Positions 21,514 to 32,523 of a stretch of 64,000 bases of DNA are shown piece by piece (position 1 is the first letter of the stretch; each line of letters starts with the position of its first letter). Source of the DNA: Diplonema papillatum (lineage: Eukaryota > Euglenozoa > Diplonemea > Diplonemida > Diplonemidae); NCBI GenBank assembly GCA_030068145.1, contig JAPJBO010000949.1:22235-86234 (forward strand), read 5' to 3'. Below the pieces are notes generated by a model. That model was not told the DNA's origin. It saw nothing but the letters and a program-made list of their open reading frames with translations, and ran no database searches. Made by a program: the position numbers and the translations under genes.

Positions 21514-22720
21514 GGGGGGGTCAAAAGCTGTCAAAATGGGTCATTTTTTTGGGAACCACATAGGGGCTCCTAAGAGGCAATACAATTTGGCAAACCACCC
21601 CAGAACCGTATAGAAATGCCTAAAACATGCTTTTTGGCTGCTGAAGTGCCCCGAAAAGGCCTTTTTACGAGTGCCCAATTTTTGGACTCAGGGTGGACAC
21701 CGTTTGGTACCGGTGTTCTTCTTTTTAGGTGACAACCCCAAAAATAGTGACAGCATGAACCGAAGAAGGAAAACAACACTGCCCAAACCTATGTGTTTTT
21801 ACTCAAAAGACTTTCCTGAGAGTTGGGGATGGTGGGGCTTCGTAGGAGGCACCGACAAGCGACTCAATGAGGTACGGCTTCGTAACGTGCCGCCCCCTCG
21901 AGTCCTTGACGTCAGCGCCAGCTTTCGTAGTGGCCTGTGTCGTGTAGCGTGCTACCGCAAGCTGCAGATACCCTGCCCTGAGCTGCTATGTCGTGGCAGT
22001 CCTATAAATCCACCGCCGAACCTTTTCGTTCAAGTCCAGTTTTCTATTTTTGTTCAAGCTCAACGTGCGTTGGGGTTAGGTACCAGAGATACACCCCGGT
22101 GACCAGTATTGTCTTCCGTGCGTGTGCAATGCGACCCTTTCGGGTGGTGTACGAAAGGCGAACTTGAATAAACGACACTGTCGCGTGCATCCCTTCAACA
22201 AAAATGTTGGAATCTGGAAAATCCCACTACGGATGATAGCATCTCATTGTTTTTCTCGGAAAGACATCGAACTTTGTGAATATCGCTCTAGCAGAAGTTC
22301 GGGGAAGAGCTGCTGCCTGCGGTGTCAACAGCACCTCAGCTTGCGCAAGACCCAGAGAACCTTTTGGGACGTTGTTAACCATCCAGACGAGCAACGTTCA
22401 TAGCTGCCTTCCTCCTGGGTGTCGTTCGCCCTTTTGTTGCTTCCATTTGTGGCTGCCTGTACGTGATTGTAGTCTCATCTTTGCATGGTATGAACAGTGA
22501 AGCACACCCACAGGCTGCTAGCCGGTACCAAACGGTGTCCACCCTAAAACCATCAACTAATACACCCCCCCCTGGGCCATTTTCCATGAAACTTCCCCCA
22601 AAAACACGTTTCCGGGCATTTCTGAGGCGGGTTGCATGTTTTTTTAGGCTTAAACTGCCGTTAAGTCTACAGGCTGAAAATGTCACCATTTTGACGCAAA
22701 AAAAGACCTTTTGACCCCCC
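21514..22720 (+). mobile_element. Element B, left arm (+) of the B-A-B' composite
   Basis: About 1.2 kb, beginning GGGGGGTCAAAAG and ending CTTTTGACCCCCC, so it has its own short inverted ends. A 20-base block (GGTGGACACCGTTTGGTACC) near the left end is mirrored near the right end. Copies: 24095-25294 inverted and 62555-63759 direct, differing at only a few positions where I compared them, so they are young. The longest frame (144 codons, 21671-22102) has no recognised domain. It is probably a non-autonomous DNA element. Confidence 0.7.
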
Positions 22721-24097
22721 CTAGGGCTAAGTTGGATGGAAACGCCGTTTCTTTTAGTTTTTTCGAAATAAGGAAACGGAAACGGAAACGGAAACGGAAA
22801 CGTTTCCGTTTCTTTTAAAAGAAACGCCGGAAGGCTCTTCATGCTGAGGGGTCCTATAGGATACCACTTCGCGGGTCCTTCTGTGTGTCCGTCGGGTGTC
22901 CGTTTCCAGCCAAATTTTGGCTTTCCTTTCAGAGGGCGGGATCACCTTCTTCTTTTGATCTACCAGCGGGCACTTCTCTTCCTCCGTCTTCTGGCGGGCT
23001 CTCTGACTCTTCAGGGCCCTTCCTGGGCTGTTCTTCGACTTGGCTCGGCCCCTTCTTGTGTGTCGTCGCGGTCTCGTTTGTGCAGAGCAGTCGCCGGTGC
23101 TCACCGCTTTCTTTCGTCGGCGATCTGACATGAGCAAATAGGTAACCACAAGCTATTGATGCAGAATGTCGTCACATGTGGATGTTTTCTGACACCAGAT
23201 TCCACCCTTCTGTGTGCCTACCACTTCGTCTTCTGCTGCTTCCAACCCACGAGTGGGGCTTGTTGTATCTGCCGTCCTCTTCTGCATTGTTGGTGGTTTC
23301 TTCCTGCCGTCGTTGTCTATGCTCCGACAACACCGCCCCTTCCGGTGACGGTTGCCACCCGTCGTCGTATGCAAGGTGCACTGTGGCAAGCGATGTTACG
23401 CACACGTTACTGCGTGGCCATCGCTTTTCTGGCGGGTTCAACATTGCCCCGGCATACGTGTGCTCTCAGCTTTCCTGCTGTACCGTGAAGCAGATGCACG
23501 TCGCGAGCAGAGCGGCTGGCGTGTGAAGCACTGTTTGCGCGGCACAATATACCATTTCGCATTTTGCGTGACGCTGCTTGAAAAGACCGTTCCTTGGATT
23601 ATATTTTGCTGATTGCACTCCCTCTTTGTCTTACACCGCCGAAAGACCCCGGTCTTGTAGCCTGTGGCGCTGAACGATCGTATCTGTAGAGTCTATTATT
23701 GGAAGCGGATGTGCTTTCCCGATCGTCTTCAGCGCGTTGGCCAACAGCCTCGCATAACAGAGCATCGTCGCCACAACAGCCATTGGTGTAAAGAGCTGCA
23801 GACCTCAAAGTCAGCACAACCGGACGCGTGTGGTTGCGTCTGCTCCACGCGGTCGCAACTCTTATGCTTCTTTCCTCCCTCTTTTCGGAGCCTCCTTGTC
23901 CATGGTTTCCCGCTGGATTGCGGGGTCCGCCGTTCGGAACACATTTCCGGTCGGACCTTCAGCCAGTATACTAGTGGCATACCAGCCGTTTCTTTTGAAA
24001 AGAAACGGCGTTTCCATCCACCGCCAAAAAGAAGGAAACGGAAACGGAAACGGAAACGGAAACGTTTCCAACGTTTCCATCCTACATAGCCCTAGGG
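22719..24097 (+). mobile_element. Element A (+), centre of the composite
   Basis: About 1.38 kb with inverted ends: left CCCTAGGGCTAAGTTGGATG, right complement CCCTAGGGCTATGTAGGATG. Just inside each end is a run of GGAAAC repeats capped by a TTTCTTTTAAAAGAAA-type palindrome. Copies lie at 61249-62558 (inverted) and from 63759 past the window edge. No transposase is recognisable. The ends resemble those of element C, which has a BED finger, so a hAT-type origin is inferred. Confidence 0.7.
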
Positions 24098-25294
24098 GGG
24101 GTCAAAAGGTCTTTTTTTGCGTCAAAATGGTGACATTTTCAGCCTGTAGACTTAACGGCAGTTTAAGCCTAAAAAAACATGCAACCCGCCTCAGAAATGC
24201 CCGGAAACGTGTTTTTGGGGGAAGTTTCATGGAAAATGGCCCAGGGGGGGGTGTATTAGTTGATGGTTTTAGGGTGGACACCGTTTGGTACCGGCTAGCA
24301 GCCTGTGGGTGTGCTTCACTGTTCATACCATGCAAAGATGAGACTACAATCACGTACAGGCAGCCACAAATGGAAGCAACAAAAGGGCGAACGACACCCA
24401 GGAGGAAGGCAGCTATGAACGTTGCTCGTCTGGATGGTTAACAACGTCCCAAAAGGTTCTCTGGGTCTTGCGCAAGCTGAGGTGTTGTTGACACCGCAGG
24501 CAGCAGCTCTTCCCCGAACTTCTGCTAGAGCGATATTCACAAAGTTCGATGTCTTTCCGAGAAAAACAATGAGATGCTCTCATCCGTAGTGGGATTTTCC
24601 AGATTCCAACGTTTTTGTTGAAGGGATGCACGCGACAGTGTCTTTTATTCAAGTTCGCCTTTCGTACACCACCCCGAAAGCATTGCACACGCACGGAAGA
24701 CAATACTGGTCACCGGGGTGTATCTCTGGTACCTAACCCCAACGCACGTTGAGCTTGAACAAAAATAGAAAACTGGACTTGAACGAAAAGGTTCGGCGGT
24801 GGATTTATAGGACTGCCACGACAGCTCAGGGCAGGGTATCTGCAGCTTGCGGTAGCACGCTACACGACACAGGCCACTACGAAAGCTGGCGCTGACGTCA
24901 AGGACTCGAGGGGGCGGCACGTTACGAAGCCGTACCTCATTGAGTCGCTTGTCGATGCCTCCTACGAAGCCCCACCATCCCCAACTCTCAGGAAAGTCTT
25001 TTGAGTAAAAATACATAGGTTTGGGCAGTGTTGTTTTCCTTCTTCGGTTCATGCTGTCACTATTTTTGGGGGTTGTCACCTAAAAAGAAGAACACCGGTA
25101 CCAAACGGTGTCCACCCTGAGTCCAAAAATTGGGCACTTGTAAAAAGGCCTTTTCGGGGCACTTCAGCAGCCAAAAAGCATGTTTTCGGCATTTCTATAC
25201 GGTTCTGGGGTGGTTTACCAAATTTTATTGCCTTTTAGGAGCCCCTATGTGGTTCCCAAAAAAATGACCTATTTTGACAGCTTTTGACCCCCCC
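24095..25294 (-). mobile_element. Element B, right arm (inverted)
   Basis: The reverse complement of 21514-22720 over about 1.2 kb with few differences. Together the two arms make a near-perfect long inverted repeat around element A, giving the 3.8 kb block a giant stem-loop layout. Confidence 0.75.
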
Positions 25295-25793
25295 TAGGGC
25301 AGCGTTGTTAGAAAACGGCGTTTTTTAAGGAAATCGATTCTTAAAATATGGAAAACGTTTTCTAAAGGAAAACGTTTTTTAAGGGAAAACGTTCGTGGTA
25401 ACGACGTGGTTCTACTCTTGTTCACCTATTTCACGCCTCTTTTGGTACGCATCGCTTCACGCTTCCTCCGGTGAGGAAGTGCTCACGCAATCGAGATGCA
25501 CTTCCAGAAAACTCGTGCTCGCAGAAGAGGCACTTCACTGCCTTCATGCTCTTCCCTTCGGTTTTCACCTCCACGCCCTGCCAGACAATGGTTTCGTGCG
25601 ATCGTTTCGCCATCTTTTTCCTTTTCCCGTTGTACCGTGTGTCCTTCCTATTGGAACGGGTGTACAGGTAAGGGTAACGCGCATTTCACTGTAACGTTTT
25701 CTAAGCGTTTTTTAACGGGCCCGCCGTTAAAATACGGAAAACGTTTTCTGAGGGAAAACGTTTTCTACGTATTTTAAAACGCTGCCCTAGGGG
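25292..25793 (-). mobile_element. Element C: short hAT-like element with BED zinc-finger remnant
   Basis: About 500 bp with inverted ends CCCTAGGGCAGCGTT and AACGCTGCCCTAGGG, and internal TTAAAATA.GGAAAACGTTTTC blocks at both sides. A minus-strand frame at 25431-25613 encodes VKCLFCEHEFSGSASRLREH, a C-x2-C...H pattern typical of the BED zinc finger at the N-terminus of hAT transposases. The rest of a transposase is absent. The end sequence resembles element A. Confidence 0.6.
25431..25613 (-). pseudogene. BED-type zinc-finger fragment of a hAT-like transposase
   Basis: 60 codons from an ATG (MAKRSHETIVWQGVEVK) through CLFCEHEFSG to LTGGSVKRCVPKEA. The BED finger normally binds the ends of its own transposon. 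Only this domain is left inside element C, with no catalytic core. It may be a relic, or a short DNA-binding peptide if expressed. Confidence 0.5.
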
Positions 25794-26022
25794 GGGGGGG
25801 GGTCTGGGGGGTCGACAAACACGTGCTCGGCACCCCGGTGCAAAAGACGGGTACCCGTCCATCTACATGGACTATTGCTCTAGGCCGAAATCCCCTTATA
25901 AATCCCTGACTTTATTGGAATAAAAAAAAAAAAAATAAGAACGAGAAAAAAGCGAAGGGAACTGAGTACTTTAGTGAAAACACACAAAAAAAAAAAAAAA
26001 AAAAAAAAAACACTGTTGTAAA

Positions 26023-27216
26023 ATGCCTAGCGAGGGAGAGACGCTCCTGTTCGGTGAAACTGACATCGTAGGCGCCCTTGAGAACGTGTGGTCATTGTGC
26101 GGCGATTCCGACGCGGTTGGGGAGGCGGTGAAGGCTCTGGGTGCCGTGACAACCGTAAAGCGCCTCCGGCATGCGGGCAGCTACTACAAAGGGAACACGG
26201 TGAAGCTTCTGGAGCTGGCGGAAGATACAGACGGCAAAGTGGCTGCATGGTGTGCTGCTGAAAAGGGGTTCTCGATTCACCCGGCCGTCTGGGTGGTGAA
26301 GCCGCCGGGAGGCATCGAGCTTGAAGTCTTCCTGAGGAAAGCCGCGCGCGGAGACAAAACGATGCGCCCCCCCCTAGACATATTGGAGGCGGCGGACAGG
26401 CTCACCATGAACATAAAGGTAATGCGAGCGTCGGCATCCGGGTACAGGGTGTTTGTCGACCCGAAGAACGAGGGAGAGATTGAGCGGCTCGCGGCCTACC
26501 TAGATGCAGCTGGGATTGCCGTCAAGCGGGACGGCGTTTTCGTGAAAACGAAGGAGCAGGCGATGAGGGACAAAGAGCGATACTGGGAAATGGTGAGGGA
26601 GGGTTTCGGTGTGACTGGGCTCGATCGGATGCTGGGGGAATACGAAATGGGGATGATCCTGAAGCAGGTAGGGATTGAGAGAGACTACGTGCTGAGGCCG
26701 GTGTACGGGCTGGGGAAGGGGACGACGGCGCATAGTCTGGAGGGGCTAGACGAGGACGAGCAGGCCGACCTGCAGCGCTATGAGTGCAAACTGCTGAATC
26801 GGAGGATTCGCTTCGGAAAACTGAGGGACATAATCGGAGACGGGGACGGGATGAAACCCACCTACGCGAGCGTGGCGACTAGGGAGGATGTAGGTACTGC
26901 AACGAGTGGGACTGGGATGTCGAGACCCTTGGAGCAGGAGATGGAGGAAGATGGGGATGCGGAAGTACAGAAGCAGGAGGAGGGGGAAAAGGAAAAAGCG
27001 GCGCCAGCCAGGGTGGTGGAGCGGAAGGCGGGGTCTGGGGGAAAGGGGCACGGTGGGAAGGGGAATGGCGCAGGGGAAGGGAGAGGGTGTGTAGGAGCAA
27101 AGCCGACGTCTGACGTTGAAATGCGAACTGAATCAACCCCGATGAAGAGGCCGCGCGAACTGGCGACAGGCGCCACGCCGCCACCAAAGGCGCAGGCAGG
27201 GGAAGGCAGCTATTAG
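26023..27216 (+). CDS. LINE ORF1 protein
   Basis: 397 codons. Role inferred from position: ORF1 proteins of LINEs bind the element RNA. No CCHC knuckle is visible. Residues about 125-170 (MNIKVMRASASGYRVFVDPK) have an alternating hydrophobic pattern that could fit an RRM-like fold, but that is a guess. The C-terminal ~110 residues are Gly, Lys and Glu rich (GGKGHGGKGNGAGEGRG) and end with a basic PMKRPREL segment, a candidate nuclear signal. ORF2 follows after 110 bases in another frame. Confidence 0.8.
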   Translation: MPSEGETLLFGETDIVGALENVWSLCGDSDAVGEAVKALGAVTTVKRLRHAGSYYKGNTVKLLELAEDTDGKVAAWCAAEKGFSIHPAVWVVKPPGGIELEVFLRKAARGDKTMRPPLDILEAADRLTMNIKVMRASASGYRVFVDPKNEGEIERLAAYLDAAGIAVKRDGVFVKTKEQAMRDKERYWEMVREGFGVTGLDRMLGEYEMGMILKQVGIERDYVLRPVYGLGKGTTAHSLEGLDEDEQADLQRYECKLLNRRIRFGKLRDIIGDGDGMKPTYASVATREDVGTATSGTGMSRPLEQEMEEDGDAEVQKQEEGEKEKAAPARVVERKAGSGGKGHGGKGNGAGEGRGCVGAKPTSDVEMRTESTPMKRPRELATGATPPPKAQAGEGSY

Positions 27217-27326
27217 CGAGCGCCTTAGACCCGCCACGACCGACTGCAAACAACAGCTCAACCAGTGTTGCTCCTATCAACTCGAACCACGAATTTCTTC
27301 TACCTTACCTTCCGCAACCAAGCGTC

Positions 27327-30300
27327 ATGATCCCTACCTCGCCTGAGAGGCGACTTACTCTAGTGTCCTGCAATGCCTCCTCCAAGATGTGCCTGGAGCG
27401 TTTCTTCCGTCTCCTCCCCTCCGCCGACATTCTGACGGTGAATGAGATTGGCCGTGAGCCCACAATATTTAGAGAGTATGCCTCGCGTGCCGGATGGCGC
27501 ACGGTTGTCATCGGAACCTGTCCGTATGCACATGAAAAGCCCATTGCCAGAACCGCGGTCCTCATACCCAACCAAACACCGCTGACGGCAGACTGGTGCG
27601 TGTCCGGATTTGGCGCTTGCAGTGCTGACCTACACTTGGCTGACGCGACGTTACGGGTGGTCAGCGTATACGTCCCGTGTAACAAGCGGGATCGTATGAC
27701 CTTCCGTCTAGGCGAGTGGGTAGCCGGCCGCGCAAGGCAGTGCGCTTCTGATTACGTTGTTGTCGGGGATTTCAATCCCAGGACGACCCCGATGGTCGAG
27801 GCGAGGATGCGTACAGAGCCTGCCCGAGAACTTGTGCGGATGAGAACTACCTTCTCGAGGTCTAATGCAACCTCGTCGCTGGACCGGGCGTTCGTACCTC
27901 CGAATTCTCGCTGGAGCTTATCGGCAGTCAAGTTTACTGGAAGCAGCGATCACGCCGCCGTTGTTCTGGTTCACGACAGAACCCTAAGTGGGGCCCCCAG
28001 GATGGTCTACCCGTGCAGGGGACAACGGCTTCGCCAGACGACCTACGCTCAGCTGATTGAAGGCATCAATCGGGCTGCTGATCAACCGCCTCCGCGCCCG
28101 AGAAACACGAAGGTTGCGCGTCTCCAGACCGCCCTCCACGAACGTCTCATCCGGCGACACTTAGCCAGGCCAGAGCAACGGGCCCCCGTGAATGCCGAGA
28201 TTCGTTCGATACGTCGCAAGCTTGACCTACTAACCGCAACTAAGGGGTCCGCGCACCTCGCGCGACATCGAGCACCCTACCAGCCCCCTGTAATTGAACA
28301 TCCGGAGATCTTCTCCCAGTTCCTGCAAGCGAAGTACGACTCGGAATCCGACGCTGTGCAACGCCCGTTACGTCCGTATCGTGGAGTGACACTCCGACCC
28401 GAAGAGGTAGAAGATGCAATAAGCTGCATGCGACCGACAGCTAGAACGGCCGATTACTCGCCAAAATTTCTGAGAGTAATGGAAAAAGAAGCAATCGAAG
28501 CGACGACGGCTGAGTTGAACCTGTGGTTGCAGGAGGGCCTCCCTCTGCGGCAGCGTGTTTCGTGGATCTTTCTCTTTTGGAAAGGGAAGCCGCTCCAACG
28601 GTCCAACCCCCGCGGATATAGACCGATAGCGATCATGCCGATGTTTTCGAAGTTGCTGCACACCGCGTTGTACCTAAAACTGAAGCCCCTCGTACGAGAA
28701 CACATTCTCAGAGGCAATTTTCAGTACGGATGCGGCCGGGCGAGCGGGGCGGCCCAAGTCATTCTCTTCGCGAAGGAATGGCTGGAAAGTGATCCGTCTG
28801 ACGATGACGACGAGAACGTGCTCCTGTTGGTGGATGTGTTGTCGGCGTACGACACCGTGCCGCATGGTAAACTGGTGGAGTGCGTGGAACGGTTGCTAGG
28901 ACGGCAGTGGGCTGAGACAGTGGCGCGCGTCATAGAAGGCCAAAGTGTGACGATTGTCCACTACGAGGGATTCGCAACGCCGGTCCGTCTAAAGAGGGGC
29001 CTACTCCAGGGATCCTCTCTGAGCGTGTTACTGTTCTTGCTCTACACGTGCGAGCCGCCCAATGGGGAAACTGTACGAGCGTACGTGGATGATGTAGTAG
29101 CGAGGACCACAAAATCGAAAGTGGACCGAACCTTCGGGAACCTTCGCAGTTGGGCGCGATCCCGCGAACTGGATCTGGCGGATGAGAAGGTGGTGGTTGT
29201 GGCGAAATCGGAGTTCGAGTGGGGAGAGAATCCGTCGAGGAAGACGACCGATGCGGCTGTGTTACTTGGAGCCTGCGTGCATGCGAGGGAGGTAGACGGA
29301 CATTGCACCAATGACTCGGAGAAGGGAGAGCGTTTTGCGAGGCTCATCGACTTCGTCAACTCCCACCATTTCCGCTCGACACGCCGGAAGTGCGCCCTGG
29401 TGCGAAGCCACGTGCTGCCCACCCTCGCTGTGCATTGTCTCTCCTCGTGCTTCGATTCAAAGTCGCCTAAGCTGGTCGCCAATATGCTTAAGCTCATCCC
29501 GAAGCACCGACACAGCAAGGGGCTGAGCGGGTTCGCGACATGCAAGGAGGGCTTTGGGTCGACGACAGTCGAGAGACTGATGCACCTGCAGAGAACGCGG
29601 GCCCACCTAGCGTACCACTGCAACGTCGTGCACGATCGACTCCCGATGCCGGGCTTCCTACGCCGGCCGCCGAGGGGTGGAGCGCCGGGGGAGGAGGTGC
29701 TGCGCCGGGTGGAACTTGCCGTGCGGAGTGAATGGGACGGTGTGGCTACCCTCGTGGTGGCCACAGATGGTGGGTTTTTGGAGGGAGAAGCGCGGGGGTC
29801 CGCAGGTGTCGCGGTCGGTCAGGCTGTGGTAGGGTGTGCGATGGCAGGATCCGTCACCTCAAGTACGGAGGCCGAGCTCTGCGCAATGCTGGTACTCGCG
29901 GCGGCGCTGTGCAGGTGTGATGTTCCCCCGAGAGCTGTCGAATGGCGGTGCGACAGCCAGGCGGCGATCACGCGCGCCCAGCGGAACGCAGACGACGATC
30001 CGGTGGCCCGAATTGTGGGCCCTTTTGGGCAGTGTATGCGATGGCATCGCGGACATGCGGGCGATGTGTATATTGATCGTGCAGACGAGGCCGCATCGGA
30101 GGCTCTGCTGACGAGGGACCCCCTCTTGGACGTGGAGCTGGTATACCGGGAAGGCGGCATACCGACGCTATGCGTGCACGAGCGGGAAGCGCTCCCGCAG
30201 CTGGACACCCCGGTTGGCTTTGTGAAAAGGGCCGCCGCGTACATGGAGTCGAGAGGGGTGCTGAAGAAGATTCGTGAGGTCGCGTCCCACACCGCAACCA

Positions 30301-30647
30301 AAGGGGCGACTCTCCAGGCGCTTGAGCGTGTCCCTGGGGCAGTGGACCTGTTCCAGGCAATCGTTCGCCGGGCCGTGATGCCGAACAGGACCCGGGTTTC
30401 ATGCAGGCTTTGCCAGCACGCGGCGACTGCTCAGCACGTCCTTCTCGAAGATGACCCGGTCCACAACGCAGCCTCGAGCGCTCTGGAGGCCTACCCGCAA
30501 GGACTGCCCAGCGTAAAAGACGTGATGGAGGATTTCGCTCTACGAAGGCCGCCGGCGCTGAAGTTCGTTGCTGAGCGTGTTAAATCGACATACGACGATC
30601 CGCTAACCAACCGCTGGACCGCTGCCATCTTGAATTACCTGCGATGA
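27327..30647 (+). CDS. LINE ORF2: APE endonuclease, reverse transcriptase, RNase H
   Basis: 1,106 codons, unbroken. The endonuclease covers residues about 1-215, with VNEIGRE near 37, the DFN of VVGDFNPRT near 148, LDRAFV near 185 and SDHAAVVL near 208. The reverse transcriptase lies at about 345-620, with GYRPIAIMP near 430, LLLVDVLSAYDTV near 500, KRGLLQGSSLSVLLF near 555 and the catalytic box AYVDDVV near 584. RNase H lies at about 805-925, with VATDGG, STEAELCAML, CDSQAAI and DRADEAASE carrying the acidic residues. A C-terminal C-x2-C-x6-H cluster (CRLCQHAATAQH) is near residue 1024. All key motifs are intact, so it could encode an active enzyme that nicks DNA and primes reverse transcription at the nick. 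Confidence 0.93.
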   Translation: MIPTSPERRLTLVSCNASSKMCLERFFRLLPSADILTVNEIGREPTIFREYASRAGWRTVVIGTCPYAHEKPIARTAVLIPNQTPLTADWCVSGFGACSADLHLADATLRVVSVYVPCNKRDRMTFRLGEWVAGRARQCASDYVVVGDFNPRTTPMVEARMRTEPARELVRMRTTFSRSNATSSLDRAFVPPNSRWSLSAVKFTGSSDHAAVVLVHDRTLSGAPRMVYPCRGQRLRQTTYAQLIEGINRAADQPPPRPRNTKVARLQTALHERLIRRHLARPEQRAPVNAEIRSIRRKLDLLTATKGSAHLARHRAPYQPPVIEHPEIFSQFLQAKYDSESDAVQRPLRPYRGVTLRPEEVEDAISCMRPTARTADYSPKFLRVMEKEAIEATTAELNLWLQEGLPLRQRVSWIFLFWKGKPLQRSNPRGYRPIAIMPMFSKLLHTALYLKLKPLVREHILRGNFQYGCGRASGAAQVILFAKEWLESDPSDDDDENVLLLVDVLSAYDTVPHGKLVECVERLLGRQWAETVARVIEGQSVTIVHYEGFATPVRLKRGLLQGSSLSVLLFLLYTCEPPNGETVRAYVDDVVARTTKSKVDRTFGNLRSWARSRELDLADEKVVVVAKSEFEWGENPSRKTTDAAVLLGACVHAREVDGHCTNDSEKGERFARLIDFVNSHHFRSTRRKCALVRSHVLPTLAVHCLSSCFDSKSPKLVANMLKLIPKHRHSKGLSGFATCKEGFGSTTVERLMHLQRTRAHLAYHCNVVHDRLPMPGFLRRPPRGGAPGEEVLRRVELAVRSEWDGVATLVVATDGGFLEGEARGSAGVAVGQAVVGCAMAGSVTSSTEAELCAMLVLAAALCRCDVPPRAVEWRCDSQAAITRAQRNADDDPVARIVGPFGQCMRWHRGHAGDVYIDRADEAASEALLTRDPLLDVELVYREGGIPTLCVHEREALPQLDTPVGFVKRAAAYMESRGVLKKIREVASHTATKGATLQALERVPGAVDLFQAIVRRAVMPNRTRVSCRLCQHAATAQHVLLEDDPVHNAASSALEAYPQGLPSVKDVMEDFALRRPPALKFVAERVKSTYDDPLTNRWTAAILNYLR

Positions 30648-31645
30648 GAGGGAGGGACAGGCGGAGGGAAGGATTTTTCTTTTCCTTTATATTATTTCCA
30701 TTTGGTTTCGGCATCAAAAGGACCTTTTAAGACGCTAAGAGTGAGGGAACACGCAACCCAATAAAATGAAAAGTATGAGAAAGAGGGAAAGAGAAATAAA
30801 TAGCCGAAGGGCGCCCATCATCTTGGACCCAAACAAAGCTCAGGACGGGGAGACTCTGCCTGAAGGAATCAACCACCCCCGGGTGGGCTAGTCTGACACA
30901 AGTTGTCAACAGGAAAAAAAAAAAAAAAAATCGAACGAGTTAGCAGAATGGAGGCCCGGCCGACGGAGACCGCCACAAACCTTCTTGCCTCCCCTCCCCT
31001 TATTCCTCAGATAACCGGAACTAATCACGATGCCCCTCCTTCGTTGCCTGCAGACGCCGCCCGGAGTGTCAGTGCGCACGTGCAATCTGTCTTTTTTATG
31101 GTAACAAGCTTGCTTGTCTATATCAAAAAGTGTCGGATGGCAGCGTGCTGTGTTAAATCACTCAAACCGGGGTTTACACACGTACACACAAACAAACAAC
31201 ATGCCGGCTGTGCCTACCCTAGAACAAATGGATCTACCGAACGTAGATTGGGATACCATCCCAGTCGTACTATATCCGGCGAGCCGCCCGGCTGCAGTGG
31301 GACGAAGACAATGCGTTTTTCCCCATCATGCGACACCGCCCATGATGTCGCCAACGGACATACCACGTAGCAGTGCACTATGATTCTGCGGAAGACTGTC
31401 TGCACGGTTCAACCGATGACTGTCACAGTTTCACTGAGGGAGTTGATGCGCCACGAAAGTCGACAAGAGTTTTGGGTTAGAATGCAAAGAATCTGTAGCG
31501 ATAATCTGCATCGCCGGCGGCGCGGTGCGTGGCGCTGAAAAGAGTTTTTCACGTTGCGACTGCTCAAAAGGAGAAAGCTGGGACAGTGATCGTCGTATCT
31601 CAACCGACTGACGGTCAGCCCTCTGCCCTCTGCGGAGACGTCTGT

Positions 31646-31676
<31 letters not shown>

Positions 31677-31721
31677 GTTTTCGAAAATCGTCCCTGTGAC
31701 GATTCGCCTGAGCTCTAGTAG

Positions 31722-31912
31722 CACGAGTGGTCCTGGCTGTGACGAGCTACGAACAGCCGCCTGACAAACCAGACTCACACCGCTGTCCTGTCTGCAGACA
31801 CTCAGGTTCCGCGCTGATGATGGTCCGCCTTATGTGTCCGTGGCTTAAAGGACCGAAACACGGCGCAGACGGGACCAGTGCACATACCCATTCCAAGCAC
31901 GTTCTTGCAAAC
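31722..31912 (+). repeat. Dispersed repeat E, copy 2
   Basis: Direct orientation, ending in ACCCATTCCAAGCACGTTCT and a C run. The small frame over it reads YEQPPDKPDSHRCPVCRHSG, the same peptide as in the inverted copy at 12946-13145. Confidence 0.8.
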
Positions 31913-31952
31913 CCCCCCCCCCCCCCACATATCCCGAGTGTAAAAGAGCGGA

Positions 31953-32040
31953 GGTAGCACGAACTACCAGACCGGCGGAGGCCACCGCAAAAAGATTTCG
32001 TAGCTTTCCTTATCCCTCAAAACCAGCACCAATAACAACG

Positions 32041-32071
<31 letters not shown>

Positions 32072-32072
32072 A
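31953..32072 (+). repeat. Copied leader of DUF2431 gene 3, without the gene
   Basis: The order GAGGTAGCACGAACTACCAG, CACCGCAAAA, CTTTCCTTA and AAACCAGCACCAATAACAAC, then GACCCC, matches the 54 bp unit and leader directly upstream of DUF2431 gene 3 (40037-40320). Here it ends in a long C tract and no methyltransferase sequence follows. Confidence 0.65.
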
Positions 32073-32523
32073 GGCATCTTGTTAAGAACCATCCATCCAT
32101 CTGTCACACTCTAGAAAAAAAAATTTTTTTTTTGCCCCAAATACCCCAAATACCACACTTCGGAAAATTTTTGTGGGCCCACTTTTGGCAGGGAATTTTG
32201 ACCATTTCACCTTAGAGAATTTGACCACCCAGCCTCCAGGGCAACTGCACTGTAGAGGGGGGGGTCTGGTTTATCCGGCCATCCGGCCAAAGTGGCTGAT
32301 CCTTAACAAGAGCGCTGCCCCCCCCCACATATCCCTTGCAAGCATGTTCGTTGCAGTTCCCCCCAAAACCTTCTGCTTTTCCTGATTCCTGCAAACCCGG
32401 CACCATTAACGACGGTCCCCACCAACCGCTTCTGCTCCTTTGCTTTAGCAGGCGTGCGGGCGGCAGCCGCTGCTTAGCGACTGGGCACCCTCGACTTATT
32501 TCCCCGCGTTTTTAATGTGTATG

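Larger units (their letters stand above)
25982..30930 (+). mobile_element. Apparently full-length APE-type LINE with RNase H
   Basis: Two long ORFs (26023-27216 and 27327-30647), a 3' untranslated region of about 265 bases containing AATAAA at 30762-30767, and an A-tail of 17 at 30914-30930. An A-rich tract (25986-26010) lies just before ORF1. No target-site duplication could be fixed, so the 5' border is approximate. Domain order (APE endonuclease, reverse transcriptase, RNase H, terminal Cys/His cluster) fits the I-like group of LINEs. Both ORFs are uninterrupted, suggesting recent insertion. Confidence 0.9.

Noticed and set aside
22753-22830. GGAAAC repeats as telomere-like sequence
   Set aside because: They occur only at fixed positions just inside the ends of element A, in both orientations, and end in a palindrome, so they belong to the element.
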